From Clostridia bacterium (lineage in GTDB: Bacteria; Bacillota; Clostridia; Christensenellales; Aristaeellaceae), in contig JAFUBA010000181.1 in assembly GCA_017460395.1 (NCBI GenBank), positions 1 to 49,003 of the forward strand: a DNA stretch of 49,003 nucleotides, given 5' to 3'. The position numbers were made by a program, and so were the translations under genes. Under the pieces are notes generated by a model. It made no database searches. It saw only the letters and a program-made list of their open reading frames with translations, and had not been told where the DNA came from. Positions 20,626 through 30,689 of the stretch are shown here, in pieces. Within the stretch, counting starts at the first letter, position 1; each line of letters opens with the position of its first letter.

Positions 20626-20668
20626 GGTCCCGGCAGATGCTGGTTTCGGCAGCTGCCGGGACCTTTTT
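20626..20668 (+). terminator. Terminator between the binding-protein and GH2 genes
   Basis: Perfect 11-bp stem GGTCCCGGCAG/CTGCCGGGACC (20626-20636, 20653-20663), then five Ts. No promoter is visible before the GH2 gene, so it probably works as a partial attenuator that lowers expression of the downstream enzymes. Confidence 0.88.
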
Positions 20669-20706
20669 GGCGGCAAGACCTGAATGATCACGCAGGGAGG
20701 AAATTC

Positions 20707-22995
20707 ATGAAGAGCACGGTTCGTCTTGATACAGACTGGAAATTTCACTATGGCGATGAGGAAGGCGCAGACTTCATGGGGTGGGACGACAGAGCCTGGG
20801 AGAGCGTGCAGCTTCCCCATGACTGGGCCGTCACCTTCCCCTTTGACAGGGCCTGGGCCAGCGGAACAGGGTACCTGCCGGGCGGCACGGCCTGGTACAG
20901 AAAGCACTTTACCCTGGAGAAGCTGGAGGAGGGGGCAGAATATGTCCTGCACTTTCAGGGGATCCACCGGCACTGCAGGGTCTACCTGAACAGCTACTAC
21001 CTGGGCAGCCATGCCTATGGCTATACCTCGTTCTCCTTCCAGGTGGGAGACATGCTCAAGGAGGGCGAGAACGTCATCGCGGTCTATGTTGAGCATAAGG
21101 ACGTCGCGGACTCCAGATGGTACACGGGCAGCGGCATCACGCGGCACGTGGAGCTGGAGTGCAGAGGTGCGGAGGGGATCGACAGGCAGCAGGTGCGCGT
21201 GGAGACCGTGGAGCTCCGGGATGGAGAGGCCCTCATCCGCGTGCATGTCGATACCACCAGGGAAGGTGGAGACCTTGCCCTGCGCGTGCTGGACGGCGAA
21301 AGCGTGGTTCAGGAAGGTGCCGGGAAGGCGACATGGTCGATGACGCTTGACATGACGGTGAAGGAAGCTCGGCTCTGGTCGCCGGTCGACCCTCATCTTT
21401 ATACCCTCGAGGTGGCACAAGAGGACGGGCAGGAGGTCACCCGGATACCGTTTGGCATCCGAACCGCTGTCTTTGATCCGGATCAGGGCTTCTTCCTGAA
21501 TGGAGAGAATCTGAAGATCAGGGGCGTGTGTGTTCACCACGATGCCGGCGCACTGGGGGCCGCTGTGCCAAAGAGTGTCTGGCGCTACCGCCTGGAAAAG
21601 CTGAAGGCGGCCGGCGTCAACGCGATCCGCACCGCACACAATCCGGCAGATCCGGATCTTCTGGATCTGTGCGATGAGATGGGCTTTCTTGTGATGGAGG
21701 AGGCCTTCGACGAGTGGGAAGGCTGCAAGAACAAGTGGTGGCAGGGGCACAATGTATATCCGCCGAAGCATCACGGCTATGCGGAGGATTTCCCGCAGTG
21801 GCATGAGCGTGACCTGATGTCCATGGTGAGAAGGGACAGGAACCGGCCGTCCATCATCATGTGGTCCATCGGGAACGAGGTGGACTATCCCAATGACCCC
21901 TATGTGACCCCGCTGTTCCATGAAACCCTGGGCAACAATGATGCCAACAAGCCCCAGCAGGAGCGGATCTATGATCCGAGGAAACCGGACGCGAAGCGTC
22001 TGGTGAAGGTCGCAGAGAAGCTGGTGCGGATCACCACCATGATGGATCCCACCCGGCCGGTGCTCTCCGCCATGTCCTTCCCGGAGCTGTCCAACCAGAC
22101 AGGGTTTGCGGACGTGCTCACCATGTCCGGATACAACTACCGGGAGCACTTCTACGATGATGACCACAAGTCTTTCCCGGACCGCGTGATCATAGGATCT
22201 GAGAACAGCCATGATCCGGCCTGCTGGAAGGCCGTCCTGGACCGGGACTTCATCTCCGGTCAGTTCCTCTGGACCGGCATCGACTTCCTCGGAGAGTGCC
22301 GGGGCTGGCCCGTTCGCATCTCCCAGGCGGGCATGCTGGATCTTTGCGGGTATGAAAAGCCCCTGTATGCCCTGAGGTCTGCCATGTGGCGGAAGGAGGC
22401 CTCGGTCCGAATCGCGGTGGGCAGCGGGGAGAAACCCAATCCCTGGGACGAGCGCTTTGCCTGGGCAGGGGATGAGGGCGAAACGAAGACGGTCAGTGTG
22501 TACACGAACGAGTCTTCCGTGGAGCTCTTCCTGAACGGCCGCTCCCTTGGAAGAAAAGAGCTGGAGGAGAAAGACCTCTGGCGCCTCACCTGGCAGGTGC
22601 CCTTTGAGGCAGGAACGCTGGTGGCGCGGGGGTCCAGCGGCGTGGAGGACAGACTGGTGACATCCGGGGCGCCTGCAGAGCTCTCCCTGAAGGCGTGGGA
22701 GCCGGAGAGGACATGCCGGGAGGACGGAACTTATCTTCTGGAGGTGACGCTCCTTGACGGCGAAGGGCGGATCTGCACGGAGCACGACATCCCGGTCCGC
22801 GCACAGCTCGTGGGCGATGGGGAAATCATCGGCATCGAGAACGGGCAGCCGGATGACCTGACGCCCTACCGCAGCCGCACGCGCTCCACCTTCCGGGGCC
22901 GCCAGATGATCTACGTGCGAAGGACGGGGGCCGGCGACATTTCGGTCTGCCTGTCGGCAGAGAGTATCCCCACAGCCTCGGCGCAGCTCTTGTGA
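20707..22995 (+). CDS. Glycoside hydrolase family 2 (beta-galactosidase-like)
   Basis: Seen: 762 residues, no signal peptide, cytoplasmic. Domains in order: sugar-binding jelly roll (1-150, with the LPHDWAVTFPF signature), Ig-like domain (about 160-265), TIM barrel (about 270-560), C-terminal Ig-like domains. Acid/base E391 lies in SIGNEVD; nucleophile E499 lies in GSENSHD. GGGAGG precedes the ATG. GH2 covers beta-galactosidases, glucuronidases and mannosidases; the HDW start and C-terminal domains resemble beta-galactosidases of gut Firmicutes, but specificity is not certain. Followed after 14 bp by GH42; together they probably degrade an imported beta-galactoside. Confidence 0.93.
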   Translation: MKSTVRLDTDWKFHYGDEEGADFMGWDDRAWESVQLPHDWAVTFPFDRAWASGTGYLPGGTAWYRKHFTLEKLEEGAEYVLHFQGIHRHCRVYLNSYYLGSHAYGYTSFSFQVGDMLKEGENVIAVYVEHKDVADSRWYTGSGITRHVELECRGAEGIDRQQVRVETVELRDGEALIRVHVDTTREGGDLALRVLDGESVVQEGAGKATWSMTLDMTVKEARLWSPVDPHLYTLEVAQEDGQEVTRIPFGIRTAVFDPDQGFFLNGENLKIRGVCVHHDAGALGAAVPKSVWRYRLEKLKAAGVNAIRTAHNPADPDLLDLCDEMGFLVMEEAFDEWEGCKNKWWQGHNVYPPKHHGYAEDFPQWHERDLMSMVRRDRNRPSIIMWSIGNEVDYPNDPYVTPLFHETLGNNDANKPQQERIYDPRKPDAKRLVKVAEKLVRITTMMDPTRPVLSAMSFPELSNQTGFADVLTMSGYNYREHFYDDDHKSFPDRVIIGSENSHDPACWKAVLDRDFISGQFLWTGIDFLGECRGWPVRISQAGMLDLCGYEKPLYALRSAMWRKEASVRIAVGSGEKPNPWDERFAWAGDEGETKTVSVYTNESSVELFLNGRSLGRKELEEKDLWRLTWQVPFEAGTLVARGSSGVEDRLVTSGAPAELSLKAWEPERTCREDGTYLLEVTLLDGEGRICTEHDIPVRAQLVGDGEIIGIENGQPDDLTPYRSRTRSTFRGRQMIYVRRTGAGDISVCLSAESIPTASAQLL

Positions 22996-23009
22996 GAGGA
23001 GAAGAAACC

Positions 23010-25067
23010 ATGGGTGTATGGAATGCATACGGGGTCGGCGTCTGCTACTATCCGGAGCACTGGAAGAAGGAACTGTGGGCGGATGACCTTTGCAGGATGC
23101 TGGCAAACGGGATCGGGACCGTCCGCATCGGCGAGTTTGCGTGGAACCTGGTGGAGAAGAGCGAGGGCGTCTTCGACTATGCCTTCTTCGACGAATTCCT
23201 GGACCTTTGCCTGGAAAAGGGGATGAAGGTGATCTTCGGCACCCCGACGGCCACACCGCCAGCCTGGCTCACGGAAAAATACCCCGAGGTCCTCAATGGC
23301 CGCGAGGACGGTGCGCTGTTTCGCCACGGCGGGCGGCGGCACTACAATTACAACAGTCCCGTCTATCTCGAAAAGTGCCGGATCATCGTGGAGAAGGAAG
23401 CCGAGCGGTGGGGACGGCACCCGGCCATCGTGGGCTGGCAGATCGACAACGAGCTCAACTGCGAGAAGGATATGTTCCACTCCGCGGCGGACGATGCGGC
23501 CTTCCGCGTGTTCCTGAAGAAAAAGTACGGCACACTGGATGCGGTGAATGCGGCCTGGGGCACGGTCTTCTGGAATCAGACCTACACTGCCTGGGAGGAG
23601 ATCCACGGTCCCAGGCTCAACGCCATCGGGGCACAGAATCCTTCCCTGGAACTGGACTACCGGCGGTTTATCTCGGAAAGTGCGATCGCCTTTGCCGCCC
23701 TGCAGGCGGAGATCCTCCGGCGATATATCCCGGAGGGGGTGTTCATCACCACCAATGGGATCTTCGGAAATCTCGACAGCCACCGTCTGACGGACACCTG
23801 CCTGGACGTCATGTGCTATGACAGCTATCCGAACTTCGCCTACGGCCTGGACCAGGCGGGCAAACCCTGGCTGGATTCCCAGATGCACGACAGGCAGTGG
23901 TCCCTGCACCTGAGCGAGGTCCGGTCGATCTCCCGGCACTTTGGGATCATGGAGCAGCAGGCGGGGGCCGGAGGCTGGTACAACCGGATGGAGGCGCCGA
24001 TGCCAAGACCCGGCCAGCTGGGCCTCTGGGCCCTTCAGTCCGTGGCTCACGGGGCGGACTTTGTGTCCTTCTTCCGCTGGCGCACAAGCCCCATCGGCAC
24101 GGAGATCTACTGGCACGGGATCCTGGACTGGGACAGCCGGGACAACAGGCGCCTGAGGGAGGTACATATCTTTTCGGAAAACCTGAAAAAGCTCTCACCC
24201 GTCTTTGACTCCGAAATCGAGCGGTGCGCGGGACTCCTGCAGGACTTTGACAACCAGCTGGATGCCGCGTTTGACCGCTGGCATGATCGGGCCATCTCCG
24301 TCTCTCGCCCCGGCGTCTTCGCCGCCTGTCAGCACGCCCATGTCCCGATGGATGTGGTGCAGCTGCGGGAAAAGACACGTGTAGAGGAGCTGCTTTCCTA
24401 CAGGGTGCTGTTCCTGCCCCACGCCGTGATCCTGGGGGAGGAGGCAGTGGAGCTTCTTCACCGGTATGTTACGCTGGGCGGTACACTGGTTGTGGGTGCC
24501 AGAACCGGCTACAAGGACATCCAGGGCAGGTGCCCCATGGCGCCGATGCCCGGCCTGCTCCGCGGTCTCACCGGCACGACCGTGACGGAATCCTCCTTTG
24601 TGGCGCCGGACGATATGGCAAAGGGAAGAGAGCCGGTGGTGGACACGGGCAGTGGGAAGCTGACCTTCCCGGTGCTCTTTGAAACCCTGGCGGCGGAGGA
24701 GGGGACCGAGGTCCTTGGCCGCTATGCAAACGGGCCCTTTGCGGGGGAGGCCGCCATATGTCGGAAAGCCGTGGGCGATGGCTGCGTGATCCATGTGGGC
24801 GGCGTACTGACGGAAGAGACCGCCAGGTACCTTATGAATGCACTCAACCTCTCCGAGCCCTTTGCAGATCTTTTTGACCTGCCGGAGACGGTGGAGGCGG
24901 TGAAGCGCACCCGGGACGGGAAAGACTGGTATTTCCTTCTGAACTATCTTCCGGAGGAGGCGCCCGTGACCTTCCGCCGCCCCTTCCGTGAGCTTCTCTC
25001 GGAGAAAACGGTCGAGGGACAGGTGAAGATGGCGCCCTACGGCGTCATGGTGCTCACAGACGAATAA
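23010..25067 (+). CDS. Glycoside hydrolase family 42 beta-galactosidase
   Basis: Seen: 685 residues from ATG 23010 (AGGAG 8 bases upstream; a GTG at 22992 is an unlikely alternative). Normal GH42 length. TIM barrel (1-385) begins with GVCYYPEHW and has acid/base E148 (QIDNELNC) and nucleophile E315 (MEQQAG); then the trimerisation domain (about 395-605) and a short beta domain. Hydrolyses terminal beta-galactose from oligosaccharides or galactosides in the cytoplasm. Last gene of the operon; a bidirectional terminator follows. Confidence 0.95.
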   Translation: MGVWNAYGVGVCYYPEHWKKELWADDLCRMLANGIGTVRIGEFAWNLVEKSEGVFDYAFFDEFLDLCLEKGMKVIFGTPTATPPAWLTEKYPEVLNGREDGALFRHGGRRHYNYNSPVYLEKCRIIVEKEAERWGRHPAIVGWQIDNELNCEKDMFHSAADDAAFRVFLKKKYGTLDAVNAAWGTVFWNQTYTAWEEIHGPRLNAIGAQNPSLELDYRRFISESAIAFAALQAEILRRYIPEGVFITTNGIFGNLDSHRLTDTCLDVMCYDSYPNFAYGLDQAGKPWLDSQMHDRQWSLHLSEVRSISRHFGIMEQQAGAGGWYNRMEAPMPRPGQLGLWALQSVAHGADFVSFFRWRTSPIGTEIYWHGILDWDSRDNRRLREVHIFSENLKKLSPVFDSEIERCAGLLQDFDNQLDAAFDRWHDRAISVSRPGVFAACQHAHVPMDVVQLREKTRVEELLSYRVLFLPHAVILGEEAVELLHRYVTLGGTLVVGARTGYKDIQGRCPMAPMPGLLRGLTGTTVTESSFVAPDDMAKGREPVVDTGSGKLTFPVLFETLAAEEGTEVLGRYANGPFAGEAAICRKAVGDGCVIHVGGVLTEETARYLMNALNLSEPFADLFDLPETVEAVKRTRDGKDWYFLLNYLPEEAPVTFRRPFRELLSEKTVEGQVKMAPYGVMVLTDE

Positions 25068-25103
25068 AAAGCAGAGTCCAGCCGAAAGGCTGGACTCTGC
25101 TTT
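25068..25103. terminator. Bidirectional terminator between convergent genes
   Basis: Perfect 16-bp stem AAAGCAGAGTCCAGCC/GGCTGGACTCTGCTTT with a GAAA tetraloop, A-rich on the left and T-rich on the right. It serves the GH42 gene (plus) and the giant secreted protein (minus). Confidence 0.95.
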
Positions 25104-25116
25104 ATTATCGGGATAC

Positions 25117-28100
25117 TCAGGGATGAATGACCGTCAGGCCATGGTCCTGTGCAAACTGCTCTCCAATGGAGCCTGCGGGGGTCTCGATGACGAGATCGCC
25201 CCTGCACCCCTCAAAGGCATTGTCTGCAATGGACGTGACGCTTGCGGGGATCACCACGTACCGGAGCTTCCGGCAGTTGGCAAAGGCCATGCTTTCAATG
25301 GTCGTGCAGCCCTGCGGGAGGACGATCTTCTCTGCGGGAACGCCTGAGAAGGCTTCCTCCTCGATGGTCTTCACTCCCTGCGGCAGCGTCAGAACGCTGG
25401 TAAACTCCACCGGCAGGGAACTTACAATGGGATAGGTGATGGGGGTGGAGTACACAGACCAGACGCCGTTCACGCAGACGCTGACGGACACGTTCGTTTC
25501 TCCCTCTTCCCGCCATTCCTTGAAGCAGCTGGCGATTTTGATGGTCCCCTCAGTGGGCTCGATCAGACGGGCATCTGAATCCATGTAGGTTTCCTCATTT
25601 CCATAACGCCACCGGATGCCCGTGACGGTGTCGTTTTCATAGGGAGTGCATTCCAGGGAGTAGGTGACAGAGGGGTCGATGGATGTGGTCACCGTGCCGT
25701 CCGGCGAAAGGAGTCGGAAGGTGGGCTTCTCGGGGCGCGCACCGTCCGATACCTCGAGGACCGCGGTGGTGACGGCATTGCGGCTGTCAAAGCCTTCCCC
25801 GTAGGCACTCAGCTGGAGGCGGTATGTGCCGGGGGTGGCATCATCCGGCCAGTCGGAGAAAGTGATGGAATTTGTACTGCTGTAGATTTGGCCCACATAC
25901 TTCCAGGGAACCATGGCGACGCTGAGATAATATTCGGTCGCATGCTCCACCGCATCAAAGTCCAGCGTGAAGGACTCGCCCACCTGCAGTGTCTGAGGCC
26001 AGTTCTTTACGACGGGGGCATCGAGCTCCGGTCCCTGGGTCACATGAATGGCCACGGGTTCGGACTCTTCGCTCCAGATGCCGTCCGAGAGATACGTGCA
26101 GGTGATGGTGTAATCGCCGGGTGAAAGCTGAATCCAGTTGATGAGGTCGGTGTCATCTGACCCGAAGTTACCCCATGCAAAGCCGTTCTGATAGACCGTC
26201 ACGCGGATGGTTTCATAGACTTTCTCAAATTGGACGTGCAGGTATTCCGCACTGGTGATCTCTGTATCCCGAACGGTGACCTCCGGCGCCGGGGCGCGGT
26301 CCACCTCTTCTGCCGTAAAGTCGAAGAAGGTGGAAGAGGATTCATAGCCGGGCTTCTCGATCCAGATGGTCATCCGGTACTCACCTGGCACAGCGTCCGC
26401 GGGCCAGGCTTCGAAGGCAAAAGGAGTGAAATCCCAGGACCAGCCGTTGACGAACGTGTAGTCGCCGTTTGGCTGTCTCACATAGAGAGACGCTTCATAG
26501 ATCGCGCCATCCACAGGCTCCACGGACACTTCGATGGGCGAGAAGAGCGGTACGGATGTGGGATAGGACAGGAGTACCGGCGCGGGGAGAACGGGTGCCT
26601 GCGTGACTGTGACAGGGATTTCGTTGGATTCTTCACTCCAGATGTTGTTCACTTTGGCCATACCGCTGACGGTGTAGCTGCCTGCGGGCAGTGAGATAAA
26701 GCTGATGGAATTTGAATTGTCGTTAATGTAGCTTCTGTATGTGGAACCATCTTTCCGAACGATGACCTTGATCTGCTCATAAACCTGATCAAAGGTCACG
26801 ACAACATTCTCTGCCGTGGTGATGCCCGTCTGAGCAATGGAAATGTCAGGGCTCTCCGGGCGGACGGCATCACGGACGGTCAGCGTATAGGTGGCATAGG
26901 AAGACTCATAGCCATCTGCCATGATCTCGACCTGCATCTCATAGGTTCCGGGGATTGCGTCATCAGACCACATGTCGTATTGCATGGAAGGTGTGCCATT
27001 GGACGTGCTGCCCATGTAATATCTGCGGTCTCCGTCCACCCTGATCAGGGCGAAGAAATATTCTTTCGCATGTTCCACAGGTTCGACAGCTACCTCAAAG
27101 GTGGAAAAGAGATCTACGGTGTCAGGAGCAATCACGAAGGCGGGCACATCGAGCACCGGAGCCTGGGTGACGGTCACTTCAACGGGCTCAGATTCAGCAC
27201 TCCAGATGTTTCCTGCACGGTACTGTCCGCGGATGGTGTAGGATCCGGCCGACAACCGAATTCCAGGAAGATCACTGCGCATTGTGGCGTAGTATGAGTT
27301 CACCTGTTCTCCGTTTTGATAGACGCGGATTCTGAGTTCGTCATAGACGCTGCCGAAATCAGCAGAAATAGGCTCGCCCGAAGTCGGAGCGGCAGGGGAT
27401 ATGGAGATGGACGGGGCAGGCGGCAGTTCAATGTCATTGACGGTAAATTCTATGTAAGAGAAGGAGGAATTATATCCGTCCGCCCTTGCCTCTGCCCAGA
27501 GAACGTATGTACCTGAGACGGCGTTCTGGCTCCAGGAGGTGAAGGTCGTGGAAGGCTCGGAAAGATTATCTGTACCTCCAGCCCAGTGTGTCCATCCATC
27601 CGGGTCCAGCCGCTCTATATAGAAGCGGTAGCTTTCGGCATGCTCATTGGGCTGAATGGCCACATCAAAGGAACTGAACAGATCTACGCTTTCGGGGAAG
27701 GTGATAAAGACCGGCTCATCCAGGTAGGGATGATCCAGCACCTCAAAGCTGTAGCTGCCCTCCTGGCTCCAGACACCGTCCGTCAGACCAAAGACCGAGA
27801 GCGTCCAGTTTTCGCTCAGGTTCCGGTAGACTGCGGTATCCTCGGGTGTCCAGGAGTCAGCGCCTGAGAGGCGTTCTGTCATATAGCGCCGCTGGTTCCG
27901 GTCCGAAGGATTCACCTCGCAGTAGAGTTCGTCATACGTCCTGTCAAACTGGAAGGTCACCTGATCGTGGGAGTACATGGGTGAGGGAGCCATGGAGAGG
28001 ACCACAGGTCCTTCTGTCTGGGCAGGATTTGCAAGGACGGAGAATCTGTGTGTGCTGGATGCTTCTTCCCAGTTGTCGGCACTGGCATTCACAAACAGGG

Positions 28101-30501
28101 TGCATGTCGTGTCTTCCTGCAGGAAGTAACCGGGGATCGTGATATCGCTGCACGGATTCTGATCGTACCAGAAGTCACTGCCGTCCGGGCGGACAAAGTG
28201 CAGCTGGAAGGAAAAGCTGGCGCTTTCCACGGTGGTTTCGATGGGCCAGGAAACGTTGCAGCCGGCCATCACGGTGTCCGGCAGATCCAGCGTGTATTCC
28301 ACAGGCCCGTGCTCGGGCTGAGCCGGTCCGTCCACGCTGAAGGTGACCTCCGCAAAGCGGGAATAAGTGTTCAGGTCCCATACGTAGTAGCGCACCCGCG
28401 CAGTATACTCGCCGCCATAGCGCGGATAGAAGGAACAGGTGGAATATCCGACATGAGAGCTGTGCTCCTGTACCCGGCCGCGCTCGTCTGTGATGATATA
28501 CTCCCAGTGGTTTGCAGTGAAGTCATCCGGCGTGGTGAAGGAAAGCTCCAGGTATTCCCAGGCTTTCGGCGAGGATGTGGAGAAGGAAACCGCAGGTGCA
28601 ACGGGCGTCGATGCGTCAAAGACGGATGCCTCGGCATCATCAGAACCGGTGCAGAGCCCGTCTGCCGTATAGCCGAGCAAACTCACCTGATAGACGCCGG
28701 CCAGGGAGGTGGGCAGTTCGTAGGAGAAGGTGCCGTCCTCGAGGACAGATATTGAGTCTGTATAGGACATTCGGTCAGGACCATAGCCGGAGAGCTCCAG
28801 CCGCTTTGCGCTGCCGGCGTGACCGGTGAGGTGAATGGGTGTGCCGGCGGGGATTTCCTCGGGAAGCGGATCCAGCGTCATGGGTTCAAACGCTGTGCCC
28901 GTGATATGAATGGTCCTCTCGAGCGTGAGCTCCCTGTCATCTGACAGACGCCAGGAGAAGGTGAAGAGATAATCGCCGGGCATCGTACAGAAATGCAGCA
29001 TGGATGCGGCAGAAACGGTCAGAGATGCGCGGCTTGGATAGGTGCCCCAGCCCCAGCCGGTATCGTGGCCTGTGGAGTCGGTGACAGTCAGGTTCACATA
29101 GCCGTTTTCTTCTGGAGAGATGATGGAGAAGATAAAATCTTCGCCCAGATCCATCGTATCCTTGCACAGTACGGTCAGCTCTTCCACCTCTGGCCATGGG
29201 ACCACGGAAAAGGTGACAGGCTCTGTGAATGGGCTCCAGCGTCCGTCTCTGCAGCCGCTCAGGGAGATCGTCCACTCGCCCTCGTCCTCTTCCCTCGGAT
29301 TCCAGGAGTATCCGATGGAAACGGGCAGTGAGCGGCCATGGGGTGCGGAGGTATAGGTGCTTTCCTGACCGTCAGGGCCTACAAGACGATACGCCGCAAG
29401 ATCATAGGACTCGCCGAGCGTGAGCATGAGGGACTGTCCGTTGCAGATCTCATTCGGAACTGTCACAGACGGAGCAGGGAGCAGGTCGGAATTCTCCAGG
29501 ATGGAGAAGGGAAGCGTGAGTGCGCCATTTTCATAGTAGTCGGCCTGGGAAACCAGTCGAAGCTCATAGGAGCAACCTGCGTCCAGGAGATAGCCCGGGA
29601 TGACGGGACTTTTCCCGAGCGCAATATTATAGAAGGAGTAGATGTAGTCATCGCCCGTATCCTTCAGGCGGACAAGATCGCCCCGAAGGGTCTGGTCCGC
29701 CGCAGGGCCCTGCCAGGAAACAGAGAAATCCTGCCCTGCAGGGAGGACGTCCGGAAGGGATGCTTCCAGGGGCACGGGCCCATAGATGGGCCGGTGTTTT
29801 CCCGTGACCTCGAAGGGCTCGCTGATTCCGCAGGAAGAGAAGGCGGTTATCTGATCGTCTTCCAGCCTGAAGAGGACGACTTCCATGGTGTAGGTGTCTG
29901 CATAGTTCACAGAAGTGTAAAAATCGAACCCGTATGCATCTCCCTCGGGATCCATGGTGTCCAGGAAAATGCGGCTGTAGGATGAAGTGCCGCCATGCGA
30001 GACCAGGGTATAAGAATAGGCATTGAAATCTGCACTCTGGCTCACCACGTGGAAGGCCAGTGTGTAGTTCGTCTTCAGGGTGGACTGCTCCGGCACGAGC
30101 AGAACCTGTGGTGCAGGTGCCATACTGCTGCCGACAAAAATGTAGCACCCCGCTGCCCAGACGGAATGATCTGTATTGGGATCACCGGTCAGGTTCACTC
30201 TAAAGCAGCCGGGGGTATCCAGCGGGATATCACAGGACCAGCTGCCGTCCTGGATATCAAAGGTGACATCGAGATAGGGCGAACCAGAATAACTGCCGGC
30301 ATCGCTGCTCGGATTCAGCTGGAGGCCGAGGGTGGTGGCATCACCCATCTCGCCATGGAGATGCAGCGTGTCGCCTACCTGAAAGGTGGTGGACGGGATG
30401 ATCAGGGTCGGGGGATTCACGGCATCTTCTGCCAGGGCCGGGAAGGCGAAGAGCAGGAGCAGCATCAGGAGGATACCGAAGATGCAACATGCGCGTTTCA
30501 C
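25117..30501 (-). CDS. Giant secreted modular protein: tandem Ig-like modules plus C-terminal BspA-type leucine-rich repeats
   Basis: Seen: 1794 residues with a signal peptide (residues 1-24, ending PALAEDA). The body is a chain of beta-sandwich-like modules of about 95 residues. In the second half two module types alternate with a period near 190 residues: type A (PAPSISISP-like start, then VYDELRIRVYQNG) near 830, 1027, 1214, 1404 and 1589; type B (DLFSTFEVAVEPVEHA) near 928, 1118, 1303 and 1496. Three LRR_5 units (LPQGVKTIEEEAF, VVIPASVTSIADNAF) fill about 1700-1794. No LPxTG or membrane anchor at the C-terminus. Possible weak extended -10 (TGGTACACT, minus strand, near 30590). Function unknown; such proteins often mediate adhesion or glycan binding (inference). 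Confidence 0.9.
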   Translation of the reverse strand: MKRACCIFGILLMLLLLFAFPALAEDAVNPPTLIIPSTTFQVGDTLHLHGEMGDATTLGLQLNPSSDAGSYSGSPYLDVTFDIQDGSWSCDIPLDTPGCFRVNLTGDPNTDHSVWAAGCYIFVGSSMAPAPQVLLVPEQSTLKTNYTLAFHVVSQSADFNAYSYTLVSHGGTSSYSRIFLDTMDPEGDAYGFDFYTSVNYADTYTMEVVLFRLEDDQITAFSSCGISEPFEVTGKHRPIYGPVPLEASLPDVLPAGQDFSVSWQGPAADQTLRGDLVRLKDTGDDYIYSFYNIALGKSPVIPGYLLDAGCSYELRLVSQADYYENGALTLPFSILENSDLLPAPSVTVPNEICNGQSLMLTLGESYDLAAYRLVGPDGQESTYTSAPHGRSLPVSIGYSWNPREEDEGEWTISLSGCRDGRWSPFTEPVTFSVVPWPEVEELTVLCKDTMDLGEDFIFSIISPEENGYVNLTVTDSTGHDTGWGWGTYPSRASLTVSAASMLHFCTMPGDYLFTFSWRLSDDRELTLERTIHITGTAFEPMTLDPLPEEIPAGTPIHLTGHAGSAKRLELSGYGPDRMSYTDSISVLEDGTFSYELPTSLAGVYQVSLLGYTADGLCTGSDDAEASVFDASTPVAPAVSFSTSSPKAWEYLELSFTTPDDFTANHWEYIITDERGRVQEHSSHVGYSTCSFYPRYGGEYTARVRYYVWDLNTYSRFAEVTFSVDGPAQPEHGPVEYTLDLPDTVMAGCNVSWPIETTVESASFSFQLHFVRPDGSDFWYDQNPCSDITIPGYFLQEDTTCTLFVNASADNWEEASSTHRFSVLANPAQTEGPVVLSMAPSPMYSHDQVTFQFDRTYDELYCEVNPSDRNQRRYMTERLSGADSWTPEDTAVYRNLSENWTLSVFGLTDGVWSQEGSYSFEVLDHPYLDEPVFITFPESVDLFSSFDVAIQPNEHAESYRFYIERLDPDGWTHWAGGTDNLSEPSTTFTSWSQNAVSGTYVLWAEARADGYNSSFSYIEFTVNDIELPPAPSISISPAAPTSGEPISADFGSVYDELRIRVYQNGEQVNSYYATMRSDLPGIRLSAGSYTIRGQYRAGNIWSAESEPVEVTVTQAPVLDVPAFVIAPDTVDLFSTFEVAVEPVEHAKEYFFALIRVDGDRRYYMGSTSNGTPSMQYDMWSDDAIPGTYEMQVEIMADGYESSYATYTLTVRDAVRPESPDISIAQTGITTAENVVVTFDQVYEQIKVIVRKDGSTYRSYINDNSNSISFISLPAGSYTVSGMAKVNNIWSEESNEIPVTVTQAPVLPAPVLLSYPTSVPLFSPIEVSVEPVDGAIYEASLYVRQPNGDYTFVNGWSWDFTPFAFEAWPADAVPGEYRMTIWIEKPGYESSSTFFDFTAEEVDRAPAPEVTVRDTEITSAEYLHVQFEKVYETIRVTVYQNGFAWGNFGSDDTDLINWIQLSPGDYTITCTYLSDGIWSEESEPVAIHVTQGPELDAPVVKNWPQTLQVGESFTLDFDAVEHATEYYLSVAMVPWKYVGQIYSSTNSITFSDWPDDATPGTYRLQLSAYGEGFDSRNAVTTAVLEVSDGARPEKPTFRLLSPDGTVTTSIDPSVTYSLECTPYENDTVTGIRWRYGNEETYMDSDARLIEPTEGTIKIASCFKEWREEGETNVSVSVCVNGVWSVYSTPITYPIVSSLPVEFTSVLTLPQGVKTIEEEAFSGVPAEKIVLPQGCTTIESMAFANCRKLRYVVIPASVTSIADNAFEGCRGDLVIETPAGSIGEQFAQDHGLTVIHP

Positions 30502-30689
30502 AAAAATGCCTCACTTTCCATTCCGTGCAGGACAGCGCATGAAGTGGTGCACATACCTTTTCTGCCCGCACGAGGTCTTGCATGCAGTGTACCACACTCG
30601 GGGCGAAACTGGACGGACACGGGAAGAGGTTTTCCGAAAGTAGAAGGAATTTGTGTGAATAATCGCAGGGGAACCGGCAGCCTCCGAAA

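Noticed and set aside
20608-23256. 882-codon open frame antisense to the GH2 gene
   Set aside because: Same codon-bias artefact; the plus strand has an intact GH2 with catalytic residues.
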